Under the pieces are notes generated by a model, which saw only the letters and a list, made by a program, of their open reading frames with translations, was not told where the DNA came from and did not search any database. Shown here one piece after another: positions 1 through 56,665 of a stretch of DNA of 64,000 nt. How positions within the stretch are numbered: position 1 is the stretch's first letter; each line of letters starts with the position of its first letter. Location: positions 398,139,154 through 398,203,153 of the forward strand of contig JARDYH010000001.1 in the NCBI GenBank assembly GCA_029215795.1, written 5' to 3'. The translations under genes and the position numbers were made by a program. The stretch comes from Anniella stebbinsi. Lineage: Eukaryota > Chordata > Lepidosauria > Squamata > Anniellidae.

Positions 1-1819
1 AATTCAAAAATGGGATGCATGCCAGTCAAGAGCTAGGGGCTTTTTTAATCACACAAATATGGGTGGGATGAAGACAGGGATTAGCCCTCTGGTTTCTGAT
101 GTCACAAAGATACTCAAGCCACCATCCTTGCTATGGATTCCTCTGCTTTAGTTCCTAGGAGGAAGAACCATTTAAGGGTTGACTCTTCAGGGAAAGAGGT
201 CTAAAGTCCTGGTGCTGCTGTAGAGAAGCCTCGGTTTTCTGGTTCTCACCAAACAGTTCTCATTAAATGGGAGAGCAGAGCCTGAGATGAAGGTGCTAAA
301 ACTTGAATAGGCTCATATGGCAAAGATGGGCCTTTAGATAACCAGCCCCCAGATTGTTAAGGGTTTTTAAGACCTTTAAAATGATCAGATGTGTATCCCA
401 AATACATAACCTATCCTTCCTTCTCAGTTTTCCAGTGTCAGACTATGATATGAAGCCTTCTGACAGGACTTTCATCAAACAAAGAGCTTCCGGGGCGTGG
501 GGGCACACTGTTTGCAGAGTGTGGTAATATTGAAATAAGTTTTATGCGTAGCCAATTTGGGATGTACAAGAGGAAGGGTGCTAGGTGGCTTTTCCAGGAC
601 CTGACAATCACCTGCAGCTTCTAGCAAACTTAACATTTGTGTGTACATGTGGTCAGGATGATGATACGTACCAAGACCTGAGTCTCTCTCCCTACTTTCT
701 AGTAGTTTCATGATGCCATTTACCCATTGCATTTCCCATTGCCATGGTTTCCAAAGATCAGTGGTATAATGTGCAAGGTGAGACTTTCTTTTGCTTACTT
801 AAAACTTGCTGCATGCTAATTTACATTGGGAATTCACTAGATTAAAAATATGCCTATTTGAGAGAATGATTAGATTATACAGCCATCTACAGGAAATTGC
901 CAAAACTGCATCCTCACTTTGATACCCTGTGTTGTATCTTTAGTTTACTATTGATGCAAGGTTGATTAAAAGGGTCTAGATAAGAAAATGAAAGCAAAAA
1001 AAACCACTAAAGGTTTTAGGGTTGAACCAGCAGAGAGACCCCTTTTTCCCATTTACATTTTAAGATCTATTATTCATTATCTGTGTGTTTTTATAGTATT
1101 TCAGTGCTTCAAGATGAAGTGTACACTGGATGTATTCTAATTCACTTCAGTGTATTTTAAACTGGCCCCACACTACAGGCAAACATATTGGCATGAAGAG
1201 GCAGAATTTTAAATTCCTGTGTGGTTCCAAATAGAGGCCAATGCCATATCCCCATTACAAAGCCGGACAGCACTCAGCTCAACACACATTCATTACCTTA
1301 TGCAGTACATCTCTACAATATTGGGTGCTAGGCAAGCGTGGAAAACAACAAGCCAACTTAGTTTTGACCTATAAGCCTGTCATAAACTCACCACATCCAT
1401 ATTGCCCGTGAGCTGGTCTTCTGTAAAGCCTGGAATGAGAGGGGCATTCTACAACTATCCCACGTATTGACAAAGGCAAATATATTTAATACTTTTAGTG
1501 CATTTGGGGAGGAAATTCATCTGCCTCCTTTGACAGCATGCCAGTAATGTCAACTCAATCATAGCACAGGAGTGAGCTGTGCCCATGATACTTTAAGCAC
1601 AGCAGATATGCCCAGAACTCCTGCAACTAGTACAGGGCACCTCTATTATGCAATAAATTAGACATATTTTGTAGCTCCCTAGTTCAGATTCCTTCAAAAA
1701 CAAAATGAAACACAGAGCTCAGAACAAAGCTAAGACTTTCATACTGGAAAGCAGTCCTAAGAGCAGTTAAGATATCTAGTTTAGATATAAAGACTGTAAG
1801 CAGGTAGAGATCTTATATA

Positions 1820-1985
1820 AGAACATAAGAGCTGTGCTAGATCAAACCAAAGGCCTATCTAGTCCAGCATTATGTTCCCACAGTGGCCAACCATATGCCT
1901 ATGGGAAACCCACAGCAGGACATGAGCACAAGAACACCCTCCTGCTTGTGTTTCCTAGTAACTGATGCGCAGATGCCTTTTCTCA
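1820..1985 (-). repeat. CR1 LINE 3' end fragment
   Basis: agaacataagagctgtgcta followed by GATCAAACCAAAGGCCTATC, TAGTCCAGCATTATGTTCC and CACAGTGGCCAACCATATGCC is the reverse of the CR1 3' UTR end typical of squamates. Diverged from the other copies in the window. Confidence 0.8.
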
Positions 1986-2076
1986 GCTGAGGCTGGTGTG
2001 CCAATTATGCCGATTCCTAGAGAATGCCGTTCTAGCCAAGGTGATATGTACCTTCCTTCATTACATCATGTCTGGA

Positions 2077-2312
2077 GAGCCAGTGTGGTGTAGTGGCTAA
2101 AGTGTTGGCCTGGGAGTCGGAAGATCCGGGTTTTAGTCCCCACTCAGCTGTGGAAACCCACTGGATGACTCTAGGCCAATCACAGAATCTCAGCCCAACC
2201 TACCTCACAGGGTTGTGTTGTGAGGATAAAATAGAGAGGAGGAGGATTATGTATGCCACCTTGGGTTCCTTGGAGAAAAAAGGTGGTATATAAATGCAAT
2301 AATAATAAATAA
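2077..2312 (+). repeat. Sauria-type tRNA-derived SINE, full length
   Basis: Starts GAGCCAGTGTGGTGTAGTGG with an A-box-like segment, has a decayed B box (gggttttagtcccc), the body CCCAACCTACCTCACAGGG and GGATAAAATAGAGAGGAGG, and an (AATA)n tail. Flanked by a perfect 9-bp duplication atgtctgga at 2068-2076 and 2313-2321. Any reading frames within it are not genes. Confidence 0.85.
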
Positions 2313-3659
2313 ATGTCTGGATCACTGCGATGTGAAGTACATTTTGAGAAGGAAAGTGAAGGAAGGAAGATATGTGGTAACACACAAGTGATCTGTTTAA
2401 CTTAATGTAGTGGTAGTTGAAGTGCAGATTTTTGTTGGTCTGTCTGGTTTAACAAAATGAAATACAATCAACTCCTGCTTTTGTGGGGAGGCGGACTTAT
2501 TTGAAAATATCAGTAGTCGTTGTTCCTCTGCTATTAGATCACTAATTTTGTCCAAAATGCATTTCTCATCTACTTAGGGAAGCAAGATGCAAGGTCTCTA
2601 CCCTGTAATAGACCATTTTGGCTTGCCATAAATCTTCTTGCTGGAAGAGGAAGTCTCCGGCAGTAGTTCCATGGCTGTCATTATTGATTCCAGGATTCCT
2701 CAAGGCTTGGCAGCCTGTGCTGATAGGCACTGGATGGACAGTGAGGGAATATTACACCAACACAGGACAGGACTTCTGTAACCCTCATCGGTTGACTAGT
2801 TCCATAGAGCTGAATTGTAAGAGTAGTTCTTGATATGGCACAGAAAAGGTAAAGAACACCTATGTTGATTTGGATGTTGCTGAGCCAGTTATATTCTCTT
2901 CCAAAAAAATATAAATGTGGCGCAGCTGTTGCTTAGATGAACTTCATTTTCAAAGTTGCAAATGCAACAAAAATGTGTTTTGTTGGGAGGCAAATACATT
3001 TGTGTGTTTTACTTTTGTGATCAGTAGCAGCTAGGAGCCCCTCCCCACAAGGAAATCTACTTCTGACAGTACCATAACCTGCCATGGCATACAGCAGGCT
3101 GTGATGCTTACCCATAAGTAAGACTTGTCTGAATGAAAAGAGCTCTGTTTTAAGTACAGACTGTGTTCCTCCCCTCTGCTAGTTGATCTACTCCTGAGTC
3201 CACATCCCAGCACAAAGTCATGTCTTTGGAAATGTCGTGCACTTGGCACAGATCACTGACACAACTCTGGCTATAAAAGATTTTTTGTGAACAGGAGCAA
3301 TAATTTCCACAGGGAAGTTCTTACATTTGATCGTGAAGTTCTTAAACTTTCCGTCATACTTTGACAGAGGGTATATTCTTCTGCATAATACCTTAATCCT
3401 AGAACAGTTGCTAACTGCAGAGCGAGCCTGAGTTAAGATCTAAAGATAGATTAATATGTCTTGTCTGCTAAAGTAAAAACATTAATGCACAGGTTCAAAG
3501 AATGACATTGTTATAAATCAAACCTTCAAGAGCGTTTAGGACTGAAGTGGATCCTTGCAGTTTCTACCAGTGCACAAAGTGCACAAAGGAGATGCAAGCT
3601 GACCTGCACTTGTCTTTATCTTGATGTTTTTTTCAGATGTTCCTTGGCCTTTTAAGTCT

Positions 3660-3775
3660 GTTTATTTTTTATTTTTTATTTTCTCCTCATTTTTACAAAT
3701 GTAACAAAAGCGGTGAAGGAATATAACATCGCCTAGAGAGCTTCAGTTATTGGGCAGTATAGAAATAAACAAACA
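3660..3775 (+). repeat. L2-like LINE 3' tail fragment
   Basis: The sequence tcgcctagagagcttcagt, followed by tgggcagtatagaaataaac, resembles the intact L2 end seen at 25797-25869 (cgcccagagagcttcggct, then ggtggtataaaaatgcaata). Confidence 0.6.
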
Positions 3776-3839
3776 CAGTACAGTTAATATATCAAAAGAG
3801 TAAATAAACAGTTAGGAGCAAGGAAACAGCATACAATAC

Positions 3840-3905
3840 TTAATTATTATTTATTGAAAACATTAATACCCTGCCCTTTAGCCAAAGATAAATAACATGA
3901 CAGCC
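3840..3905 (-). repeat. LINE tail fragment, reverse orientation
   Basis: attattatttattgaaaaca then taataccctgccctttagcc is the reverse complement of a 'gggcggtataaat...aataaataaa' type of 3' end. The following 260 bases to about 4170 may be more of a repeat, but I could not assign a family. Confidence 0.4.
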
Positions 3906-5480
3906 AGGAACACAATCTAAATTAAGACATGACACACAAGAAATGAAGGAATGGTGCTGGGATAGAAACCGTTCAGGTAGCCTGCTGGAATGGCTTTCGC
4001 TTAGTGACAGTTGAGGGAAGCCTTCATCCTAGGCCATTAAGGGTTTCAAAGGTTAATGCCAACACTTTATATTGAGCCCAAGAGTGAATAGGTAGCCGAT
4101 GCAGGTGCTACAAGATTAGTGTGATATACTTGGATCATTGCTCTCCTACTGACATTCTGGCATCTGCATCTTGTGCCAATGGAAATTCCGAAACTTAGTT
4201 ACAACCGATCGTATCAGGTTTTAAAAATAATGACCTTTTGGATTTTAATTCCATTACAGTTGGATCTCATCACAATACAGGTGAACATGAGTATATTGTG
4301 TGTTGCTCTGGACAAGTGTATTGCATTTAGCTGTTGCACTTCCATCTCCATTCCTCAGGAAACTGACTGAGTGACCTTGGGCTTTTACAACCTCCCTCGC
4401 CTAATGGAGTGGCTTTAAGAATAAAGGAAATCAGGATTGGGAAGTTCATCCCACCCCACAGTTTTATAGCAGGTATTTTAGGAGTGATGGAGGACCTTTA
4501 AAAATAAAAAATAAAGGCAAAGCAGCTGACGAGGGGGTAAGCAACAGATTTCAGCAAATAAGATTGTGTTTGTCTAAAGTTCATTCGTGTTCCATATGGT
4601 CTGCATTCTTTCTTTGCTTCTGCAGTCATGGAAGTCTTTCTTGAACGTAATATTTTTGCTTATAGAATGGCTTCCTTGCAGCACTTTATACTGTGGTGAC
4701 AAAGTTCTACACTATAATTTTATGGGTATGGCCAGATGATCCTAATTCTGTATAGATTCTTCTCTTGCTAGTTCTTCAAGTAATGTTTGTTCCCTTTTTA
4801 AAGTCTTTTTTTTTTAGTTCATCTGTTCTGGAAACAAGACGTAGTGAACTTTTTAATGAGTTTGATAGCTATGACTGTAAATTCCCCAGAATGGCATCTT
4901 AAGAGCAGTGAATACATAAATATATTTTTATATGAGTTGGAGATTCTACTGAAGACTTATATGAAGGTAGTTATTTATCATATTTAAACTCCCCATTCTT
5001 ATTGTTCACTGCATCATTCTTGTTAAGTTTCCAAACTTTAATTCTTTGTAAGCTGCCTTGGGAATTTGTTGTTCTAAAATTACAATAAATTAAAATAACT
5101 AGATTGCTCATTGAATTAATAATAAAACACTGAAGTTCCAATTTGTAATCACAAAGGTATTCGCAATACAATGCAATATTAAGTTCTGAAACGCATAATT
5201 CGGAGAAGGTGGAAAAGGAATGAGCAGGCTTGTAAATAACAGACGAATTAGTGCTGTGCATAAAAAGTATACATTTCTTTAAAATGAGATGGAAAATATA
5301 TTTAAAACAGACAGGAAAACGTTAGTCCAGATGTGATTACTTTCATTTTCAACATGAATTATGGACTGTTTTCCTATCTTAAAACATGTTCATAACAGTT
5401 TCAATACATTATGCAATACAGTGTATGAAACACAATATCTCCCCCACCCCCGCTCTTTGAAAGGACACAGAATATCCTCT

Positions 5481-6171
5481 TACCGTATTTCATCGATTCT
5501 AAGATGCACTTTTTCTCCCATGTTTACATCTGTAAAAATGGGGTGCGTCTTAGAATTGATGGCGCCTTGCAATTGCAGGATTTCTCCCGCGTTTTGCAAA
5601 AGGCACTAGGGCTCTGCATGACCCCCCCCCCGGCGACTCATCCTAGCGGGTCCAGAGGGACCCCACAAGGCCAGTCAGAAGTCCCCCCTCCCCACTCACC
5701 TTGATTGCTGCTGCCTCGGCCTGGGAAGGCTTCAGTACTGGGAAAGAGGCCGCGATCTCAGGAAATCACGCAAGATCTCGGCCTCCTTCCCAGTACTGAA
5801 GCCTTCCCAGGCCGAGGCAGCAGCGATCAAGGTAAGTGGGGAGGGGGGACTTGGGAGGGGGGCTTGTGGGGCCCTAACCCCCCCTCCCTTCCAGCGCCAT
5901 TGCCCATCCTTGCTGCCGCCGCCGCTCCACACTGCTGGCAACACTCGCCTCGTTACCGGGAACGCCTCCTTGTCAGGCTGAGGCGAGCGCTGGCAGTGGC
6001 GCGGAGCGGCGGTGGCGGCTGCAACAAGGACGGGTGATGGAGGTGAGGGGGAAGGGGTGCTGAAATTAAGGTGCGTCTTAGAATCGATGCAAAGCTTTTT
6101 CCCTGTTGGTGGCCCTGAAATTTAGGTGTGTCTTACAATCGATGGCGTCTTACATTCGGTGAAATACGGTA
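5481..6171. mobile_element. GC-rich MITE with terminal inverted repeats
   Basis: Left end taccgtatttcatcgattct and right end ...ttcggtgaaatacggta form terminal inverted repeats, with TA at both borders as a possible target duplication. A subterminal motif of the type gtcttagaatcgatg recurs near 5545, 6074, 6131 and 6150. The core (5681-5851) is a long palindrome with arms of about 80 bp around 5765. There is no transposase frame; the reading frames inside are by-products of the GC-rich core. Superfamily not certain (TA duplication would suit Tc1/mariner). Confidence 0.8.
5681..5851. repeat. Long inverted repeat in the core of the MITE
   Basis: The left arm runs from gtcccccctccccactcacc through cggcctgggaaggcttcag; the right arm carries its complement, with cttcccagtactgaagcct and ggtaagtggggaggggggac. 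Only scattered mismatches are seen, and the loop is about 12-20 bases. It would form a stable hairpin in single-stranded DNA or RNA. Confidence 0.85.
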
Positions 6172-6799
6172 GTTAAAAAGAACTTGGGCTCTAGCAGGCA
6201 CCTAATGACTAAGGGCTTAGTGCTTTTTAGTCTAGGAAGCGATTAGCCATTTAGGTCCTCCTCCTCCTTACATGTGATTCAGCATTTCCAACCTGCGAGT
6301 GGCGTATTTCTGAAAGTTGGAAGTGGCTTTAGAAGAGAGCCAGATGGAAGCATGTCTAGAGGTGCACGAAGTTAGGTCTCTGTTGCCACAAGTGCTCTCA
6401 TTTAATTAAAACAAAAGGAATTACTAGCTAAGGATTTACTGCTAGTTTCTTTACAGGCCTTTTAGCTCTAGAACAAAGAGCTTTTTTGGTGTGACTGAAG
6501 CTACAAACTGATGTCCTTTGACTGAAATGTAAATAGAAATCTTGTTTGAGTTGCGACTAAAAAGCAGCACAGGAATGGATATGAAGGGTTTTTTTTTAGC
6601 AGCTAGATCCTAAGGCACACATATGCACCCTATTTTCCTGTATGAAATGGTTCCGTCCTATTTTGCATAAATTCGTTCCGACTACGTCCATGTGTGATTG
6701 CATCGGTCTGAAGAACTGCTGTGTTTCATTGGATGAATTGATGTCTTCGAGAGAAGCTGTGCACTTTGACTGCAGGCTGTGTTGTGTTTAGAACAAAAC
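6172..6799 (+). promoter_or_regulatory. Putative HEBAlt promoter and 5' UTR region
   Basis: The 630 bases between a GC-rich MITE and the Alt ATG must hold the 5' UTR and, by analogy with mammals, the internal promoter of the Alt transcript. I see no clear TATA box and no CpG island of its own; the sequence is AT-rich, with a CATGTG E-box-like site near 6271. The transcription start cannot be placed from the sequence alone. Confidence 0.4.
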
Positions 6800-51305
<44,506 letters not shown>

Positions 51306-52594
51306 GTAAGGGAGAAATTACGTATCTGTGTGGGTGAGGAGAAGGGCTTTTGAATCCCCTGAGTTGACGTTTGTATGGGCACACAGGACGGGGCTAAAAT
51401 GGAAAACAATCCAACCATGTTTTGTGTCCATTTTAGCTGTGGCTATTGCAAGATACGTTTTAAAATGCTTTAAAGGCCTTCACCATTTTAGCCCATCACA
51501 TCTAGCATGGTTTTGCTAAATGAATAGTGGTACTCAAATGAATCTAACAACATCGATACTGGAAATGTCCAGGAGTTATCAATGGTACCCAGTTGTACCC
51601 AGTTTTAAGAGAGAGGGGGGATCTAGGTAAAAGCAATCACAGGAGACCCAACTCTATGGAGGTGGAATCCAACTGGACTCTGTGTGGTCATCATGGCTTG
51701 ATGTAGCCATTCTGTTTGCTTTCCCCCTACTGCTTCCATCCATTTGGCCTGGCACAAAAGGTGGCTGAGTACCAAACAAGCCCATTTTATCACCTGACTT
51801 GCAGTCTCTTACTTTGAATAAAGGCCTACTTTTACTGTATGAGGTAGCAGGCGCTTATTTGGTCCAGGCACTTTGGAATGGATTTGCCTCTGCTGTGTAA
51901 GGGGGTGAGGTCCTAGCAGGTGGCTCACCAGCTTAGAGGAGCTGGCTGCAAATGGGGGGGGTGTCTTAGTTCAGTAGGTAGAGCCCCTGCTTTGCATGCA
52001 GAAGGTTCCAGGTTTAATCCCTGGCAGCATCTCCAGGTAGGGCTGGGAAAGAACCCTGCCTGGATCCCTGGAGAACCATTGCTGCTAATCAGTGACGACA
52101 ATACTGCGGGGTAGATGGGCCGATGGTCTGACTCAATATAAGGCAGCGTCCTGTGTTCCTAGCTGTCCGTGCAAACGGTCATGGGAAGCTCTTTTCTTTT
52201 GAGCTTGTTGTGGATGGAGACAGGTCCTCCTGAGTAGAATGTGTCCTTTCCATTTCAGTAAACTGTTGATACTTGGTTCTGGGTTTGCTCTGCCTCCATA
52301 GAAAATGGAAGTCACTTCTGTCTCTACTAAGCCTCTTGGCTAAGGCAAGGGGTGTGGGGGCGTTGAGGCTGCTGGGCCTCACTGCCTGTTTGGGATGAAC
52401 TGCTCCAGGAGAAGCAGAATCTGGCCCACCAGTTGGACCTAGCTGCTATCCTGCATCATTAGCCAGGGCTGGGTAAGTGCCTGGTCAAGCTGCAGATCGG
52501 CCATTTTATGCTAATAGAAAATGCAATTATCAGCAAATTTAATAATGTGGTGCCTTCATCTTGTTACTAATATCATCTTTAATTTTCCCACTAG
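51306..52594 (+). other. Probable TCF12 intron within the 3' UTR
   Basis: Lies between the donor after the stop codon (gtaagg) and the acceptor cccactag. Contains a SINE at 51961-52160. No coding sequence. Confidence 0.55.
51961..52160 (+). repeat. tRNA(Ala)-like SINE, near full length
   Basis: A-box-like tagttcagtaggtagagc, tgctttgcatgcagaaggtt (anticodon-arm position TGC, hence Ala-like), B box aggtttaatccc, then body ggagaaccattgctgctaat and end ctgactcaatataaggcagc. Not a functional tRNA: the acceptor stem does not close and a long tail follows. Confidence 0.85.
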
Positions 52595-52810
52595 AATTCC
52601 GAAATTATGGGGAGGAAACCTAGAAGGTGACCGTTTCTTCACAAGGACACAGACTCAAAATAGTATTATCTAAGGTCATGTCTGACAAGAGAAGCAAGTA
52701 ACCCAACCTCCGCCGTGTGATAAAAGCTACTGGTCGATACCTGCATCAGAAGTGGCGATGCCAGCATCTCCTTCCAAGAGAATTTCAACCCCAGAAATAT
52801 TCTGCACATT

Positions 52811-52856
52811 TCCTCCTCCTCCTCCTCCTCCTCCTCCTCCTCCTCCTCCTCCTCCT
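52811..52856 (+). repeat. (TCC)15 microsatellite in the 3' UTR
   Basis: 46 uninterrupted bases of TCC units. Short frames here encode runs of leucine, proline or, in reverse, glutamate, and are artefacts. Confidence 0.97.
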
Positions 52857-54829
52857 GTTGCAAATAGCAGCATGCCGCTCCAGCACAATCAGAGACTGAG
52901 TTCTTTCCACTTGCTGTGGAAATTGCCTTGTGCCTAAACCGAATTGACAAATGCATTGTAACTACAAATTGTTATTTATTTGTAATGGAACTATAAAGGT
53001 CTACATTTGAAGGGAAAAATTAACCCGTTCCAAGCTGATAGGAGTTCAGTTCAGATGCCGGCGTTCAGAAGCACATTCCGAGAGCAAAGCCACAACCACC
53101 GCTGCCCCCTTTGCATTCCTAACATGCCTACGAGTGTCTTAAAAGAAGGAAGGGACAAGGGCTTCTGTTATTGTCCAATTCCTTTGGCCATGTGACATGT
53201 GTTTCCCTTGGTCTGTTGCTCTGTGTTTAAATGATCATGGCCACAGCCTGCCCTCGCGTGCACAGCTCCTGACTGCAAAGCCATTCAAGTCCAAGCGAAG
53301 AGCACAGGCAGATGGCATGTGGTTTCACAACGTTTCTTGGACTGAAAAGAGGGTGGTGGTGCTGTCTTAATTCCTCAACGAAACCCCTTAGACTGTTGGG
53401 GTTCCTAGCAAAGCTTATCATGTGAACTGTCAGCTGAGTGGGGGAGAACCGACTTAGCATTGCTTTGTTTTCTAAGCAATCAATACATGTAAAGCAGATG
53501 CAAGCACAAAATGCATTGAAATACAAATTAGACTTTCCTTCTTTGCCTGTTGTAACATCTCATGTGCAGAAGTTTGCTTGTGAGCGTCTCGTGACCAGGT
53601 ACTGGGATGAGTTAATCTGATCGCTCGGAGACAAGAGCAACAGTCCCCAGTCTGTCTTTATAGCTTAGCTTAATTTCTGCCTTGCCTATGAACTGGGGAG
53701 GGGTGGGATTCTATCAACTGCATGCCAACCACATTTGCCCTTGGCCTAGAAGATCAGGGCCATCAGCATTGTCAGGGTGTGGTGTGGCTTCATCTGAATT
53801 GGTCCCTAAGTGTTCCTTCTTTGCTGCCTCTCTTGGGGATAATCCCAACTCCTTTAAACTTCCATAAAAACTGTCTTCCACTGTAGAACCCCAGAGTTGG
53901 GGGTGTGCTGGGGTGGGGGAAGAGAAGAGAAGCACAGCCTTCTTAAAGTTGCGGTGTTCTGTCTCTTCTTACGAGTGGCGCTTTGCTTGCATTCCCAAAC
54001 GGAACAACTCAGCTAAGTATTTGAATAATCTCACTGCATTTACAAGAACAAAAATGTTGTCGCTACAGCAGGCTTACGATTTTGAGATCATGTCTCAGAG
54101 GGTTCCTAGCAAATCACTGGTTTTCAAGTGACTGCCAGGACTTTGTATCTGTTCTCCCGTAACACCTGACAAATGTCTGTGGCCTTCCTGTTCTTCCTTT
54201 CAGTGTGTCTCAGCTCCGTGAACTTCTGCTCACGATGACGTGTGCAAGTGCTCACCTGCCCCGCTTGGCCTTTTTCCTCCCTAGCTTCTTGTCTCATGGC
54301 TATATTAGATTTTGCAGTATGTCCAGAAGCTTTCCTTCATAACATAGAGAGAAAGAGAGAGAAAGAGAAACCATTTGGCTTATTTTTCACTGTAGCTAGT
54401 CTTTTTATACAATAATCTTGTAAGAAAGTTTCTTGAAATCTAAATATTACTCTTTCTAGATTTTTGAAATCAAAAAAAGGTTTTCAGTAAAAAAATTTCT
54501 TACTTTATTTTACTATATTAGGTAGTAAAAATGTAGGGTTATTTACCATAACCTGTTCATTAATATCAGAAATTTACAATAGCATTGTAAGAGCATAGTA
54601 GGGTTCTAGCATACTGTGTAGTACCTTATGGAGTATTGTAAGAGCTACTTGTCTGAGATGAATTGCTTCTCATCTTGTTATCCAGTTCCCATTGTTGGTT
54701 TATTGCAAATTTGTACCCTGTGTCAAATTTCAAGATGTTACTGATAAACTTTTTCAACCAGCAGCAAGATGTTCAACACCTTTTCTGTCAATGTAACAGA
54801 AAACACTATGTATATAACATTTATGTAGC

Positions 54830-54835
54830 AATAAA
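54830..54835 (+). terminator. TCF12: Polyadenylation signal AATAAA
   Basis: AATAAA in gtagcaataaatgtgcc, followed by a T-rich and TG-containing stretch (ttttttaaatgttgta, then tttctttttg) suitable as a downstream element. Cleavage is expected at about 54848-54858. Confidence 0.65.
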
Positions 54836-56377
54836 TGTGCCATCTTTTTTAAATGTTGTATATTAGTAAGTTTCTTTTTGCACTTTTATGGTGTCACTAT
54901 GTGTTCAACTCTTTTTGTACACTAACTCAAAGTATACAGTTTAAATGAATGTACCAGGTTGTTTCCTAAACGTAGGGATCTGTCACTACAAGTAAGGGTT
55001 TATTTGATCGGGACCAACCTGGATGTGTTTGCACCTGTAGTTTTACACCTAGTGTTTAAAATTATCTGAAACATTCATCTGCATTTAAGTCTGAGGGTAA
55101 CAAATGTGCCCACTTTAAATCCATTTCTTCACACACCTACATTTGCTTCTTTAAAAGATCTGGAAAGCACACACAGAGAGAGGTTTGGTTCAGATGGAAC
55201 AGGAAACTAGAGATCAGCAAGCAGAAAGAAAAGAGGAAATGTTCAAGATGGGACTTTGCCAAGGCAAAGCCGAGGGGAAAGGGGTCAGGAGATAGAAGAG
55301 AGGAAGGGATCAGTCACTGTTGCTGTACAGGGAAAGAGAAAGGTAAGTGTCTCAGGGTGTCTCCCTAGGTGATGGTGCAGTGCTTGCAAAGCAAGATCAG
55401 GCAGGTTGTTTGGAGCCCTTGCCAGATGTGGAGGAAGGAGCTTTTTTTCATCCTTGGCCAGCCTAGAAATTCAGCAGGTTGCTGGAAGACTGTAGATTAG
55501 ACACATCTCTCTTTTTCAAACTAAGTGATAGTTTTCCAGCATGATTTCGCCAAGCATAAGCAGCAGTTGTTTGCACAGTAGACAGATCTCTCCTTTAGCA
55601 TTCCCCCAAACGTCACCTCTGGGAACCTGCATGAAATATCCTCAGCAACGAGAGAATCGCTTGAAAGCAAGAGCAGGATTCCCTTCCTTCCTTTTGGTTT
55701 TATTCCTAGAAAGTGTATTAATCAAAAAAGATGTTGATGTATGTTGCCTTTTATGATAGTACCTCTTAGCCTAAATTCTCCTCTCTCCCTGGCCTCCGGT
55801 TCTAATTTTAAGTCGCAAGCTTCTTGGATGCTTTTGAACACTGATGGCAAGTAATCCGTTTTGTGCTAAACAGAAGTGTTAAAAGTGTAGTTTCTTATAG
55901 ATTGTGCTCTTGGTTGCAAAGATAGTTGACACAATTCCTGCAGAGCTGTGTTTTGTCTCTTCCAGTTGTCTTCCCCCCTTCTGTTGCTGTATACATTTGT
56001 GCTTGTCTTTTGGAGTATTTACGGCGAGTCTTCTGACTTCTGTCTGCATCTCTTTTCCTCAAATATTTATCTGTAGCATCTGAAAAAGCAGCGCTTGTTT
56101 GAATTAATCATCAGACCACCAAGATGGGGATCCATTTCCCCAGCGTTTCCATTCCCTACACAGCTGGCTTGAGGGCTTCCTGAGGGCAGCCAGTTTATGC
56201 ACTCTCTGCCATGTCCTTCTCTTCCTTTCATTGTTTGCTTTTCAACACCCAGAGGTTATCAGCATGGCATTCCAGAGACAGAGCCTTCCGTACATCTTGG
56301 AGAGGGATGCAAGGCACCAAATGATCCCCTATTTTTGCAATTTCACTGGAATGTCTCCCTTTATTTGAGGGCTCTCA

Positions 56378-56665
56378 ACACATCCAAAAGATCACATGGG
56401 CCTGCCCAGATTTTAAGATCTTTGGTGAAGGGCTTTCTCTCAGCCCACTGCCATCAGAGGCACGTTGGGTGGGGATGGGACAGAGGGCCTTCTTGGTGGC
56501 TGCTCCAAGGCTCTAGAACACCCTGCCGAGGGAGGCTTGGTTGGGGAACGTGACTGGGAGGGTGCTCTTGCACTCATGTCCTGCTTGTGGGCTTCCGGTG
56601 GCCAGCTGGTCAGCCTCTGATAGGTCTTTAGTCTGACTGAGCCAGAGCTCTTATGTTCTTATCAC
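56378..56665 (+). repeat. L2/CR1 composite LINE remnant
   Basis: First part resembles the L2 coding end (ggccttcttggtggctgctc, caaggctctagaacaccctg); from about 56555 it is the CR1 3' UTR (gggagggtgctcttgcactc, atgtcctgcttgtgggcttc, ending agagctcttatgttctta). Confidence 0.65.

Larger units (their letters stand above)
1..5480 (+). other. Intron of canonical TCF12 upstream of the Alt exon
   Basis: No exon with HEB similarity is visible; the canonical exon that precedes VYAPSPNS must lie to the left of base 1. Contents: a CR1 tail at 1820-1985, a SINE at 2077-2312, L2-like fragments at 3660-3775 and 3840-3905, and an unassigned repeat-like stretch at 3905-4170. The stretches 1-1819, 2322-3659 and 4171-5480 hold nothing I recognise. 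Confidence 0.6.
52595..54855 (+). other. TCF12: Probable TCF12 terminal non-coding exon (3' UTR)
   Basis: Inferred exon. Acceptor tttaattttcccactag ends at 52594. No long open frame fits the gene. The stretch contains a TCC microsatellite (52811-52856) and a very AT-rich distal part (54380-54855), and ends about 20 bases after AATAAA at 54830. I see no transposon in it, unlike the flanking intron and intergenic DNA. The 5' border is less certain than the 3' end. Confidence 0.6.

Noticed and set aside
5705..6037. 110-codon frame rich in G, P and R
   Set aside because: Lies wholly within the GC-rich palindromic core of the MITE at 5481-6171.
1..6799. Canonical upstream TCF12 exons (AD1 region)
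   Set aside because: I searched by eye for the conserved PLQAKKVRKVPPGLPSS-type exon before the shared exon and for AD1 sequence; none is visible on either strand here.
51961..52035. A tRNA(Ala) gene
   Set aside because: A- and B-box-like segments are present, but the cloverleaf does not close and a SINE body and tail follow. It is a tRNA-derived SINE.
52666..52956. Frames with runs of leucine, proline or glutamate
   Set aside because: Translations of the TCC microsatellite in the 3' UTR in different frames.
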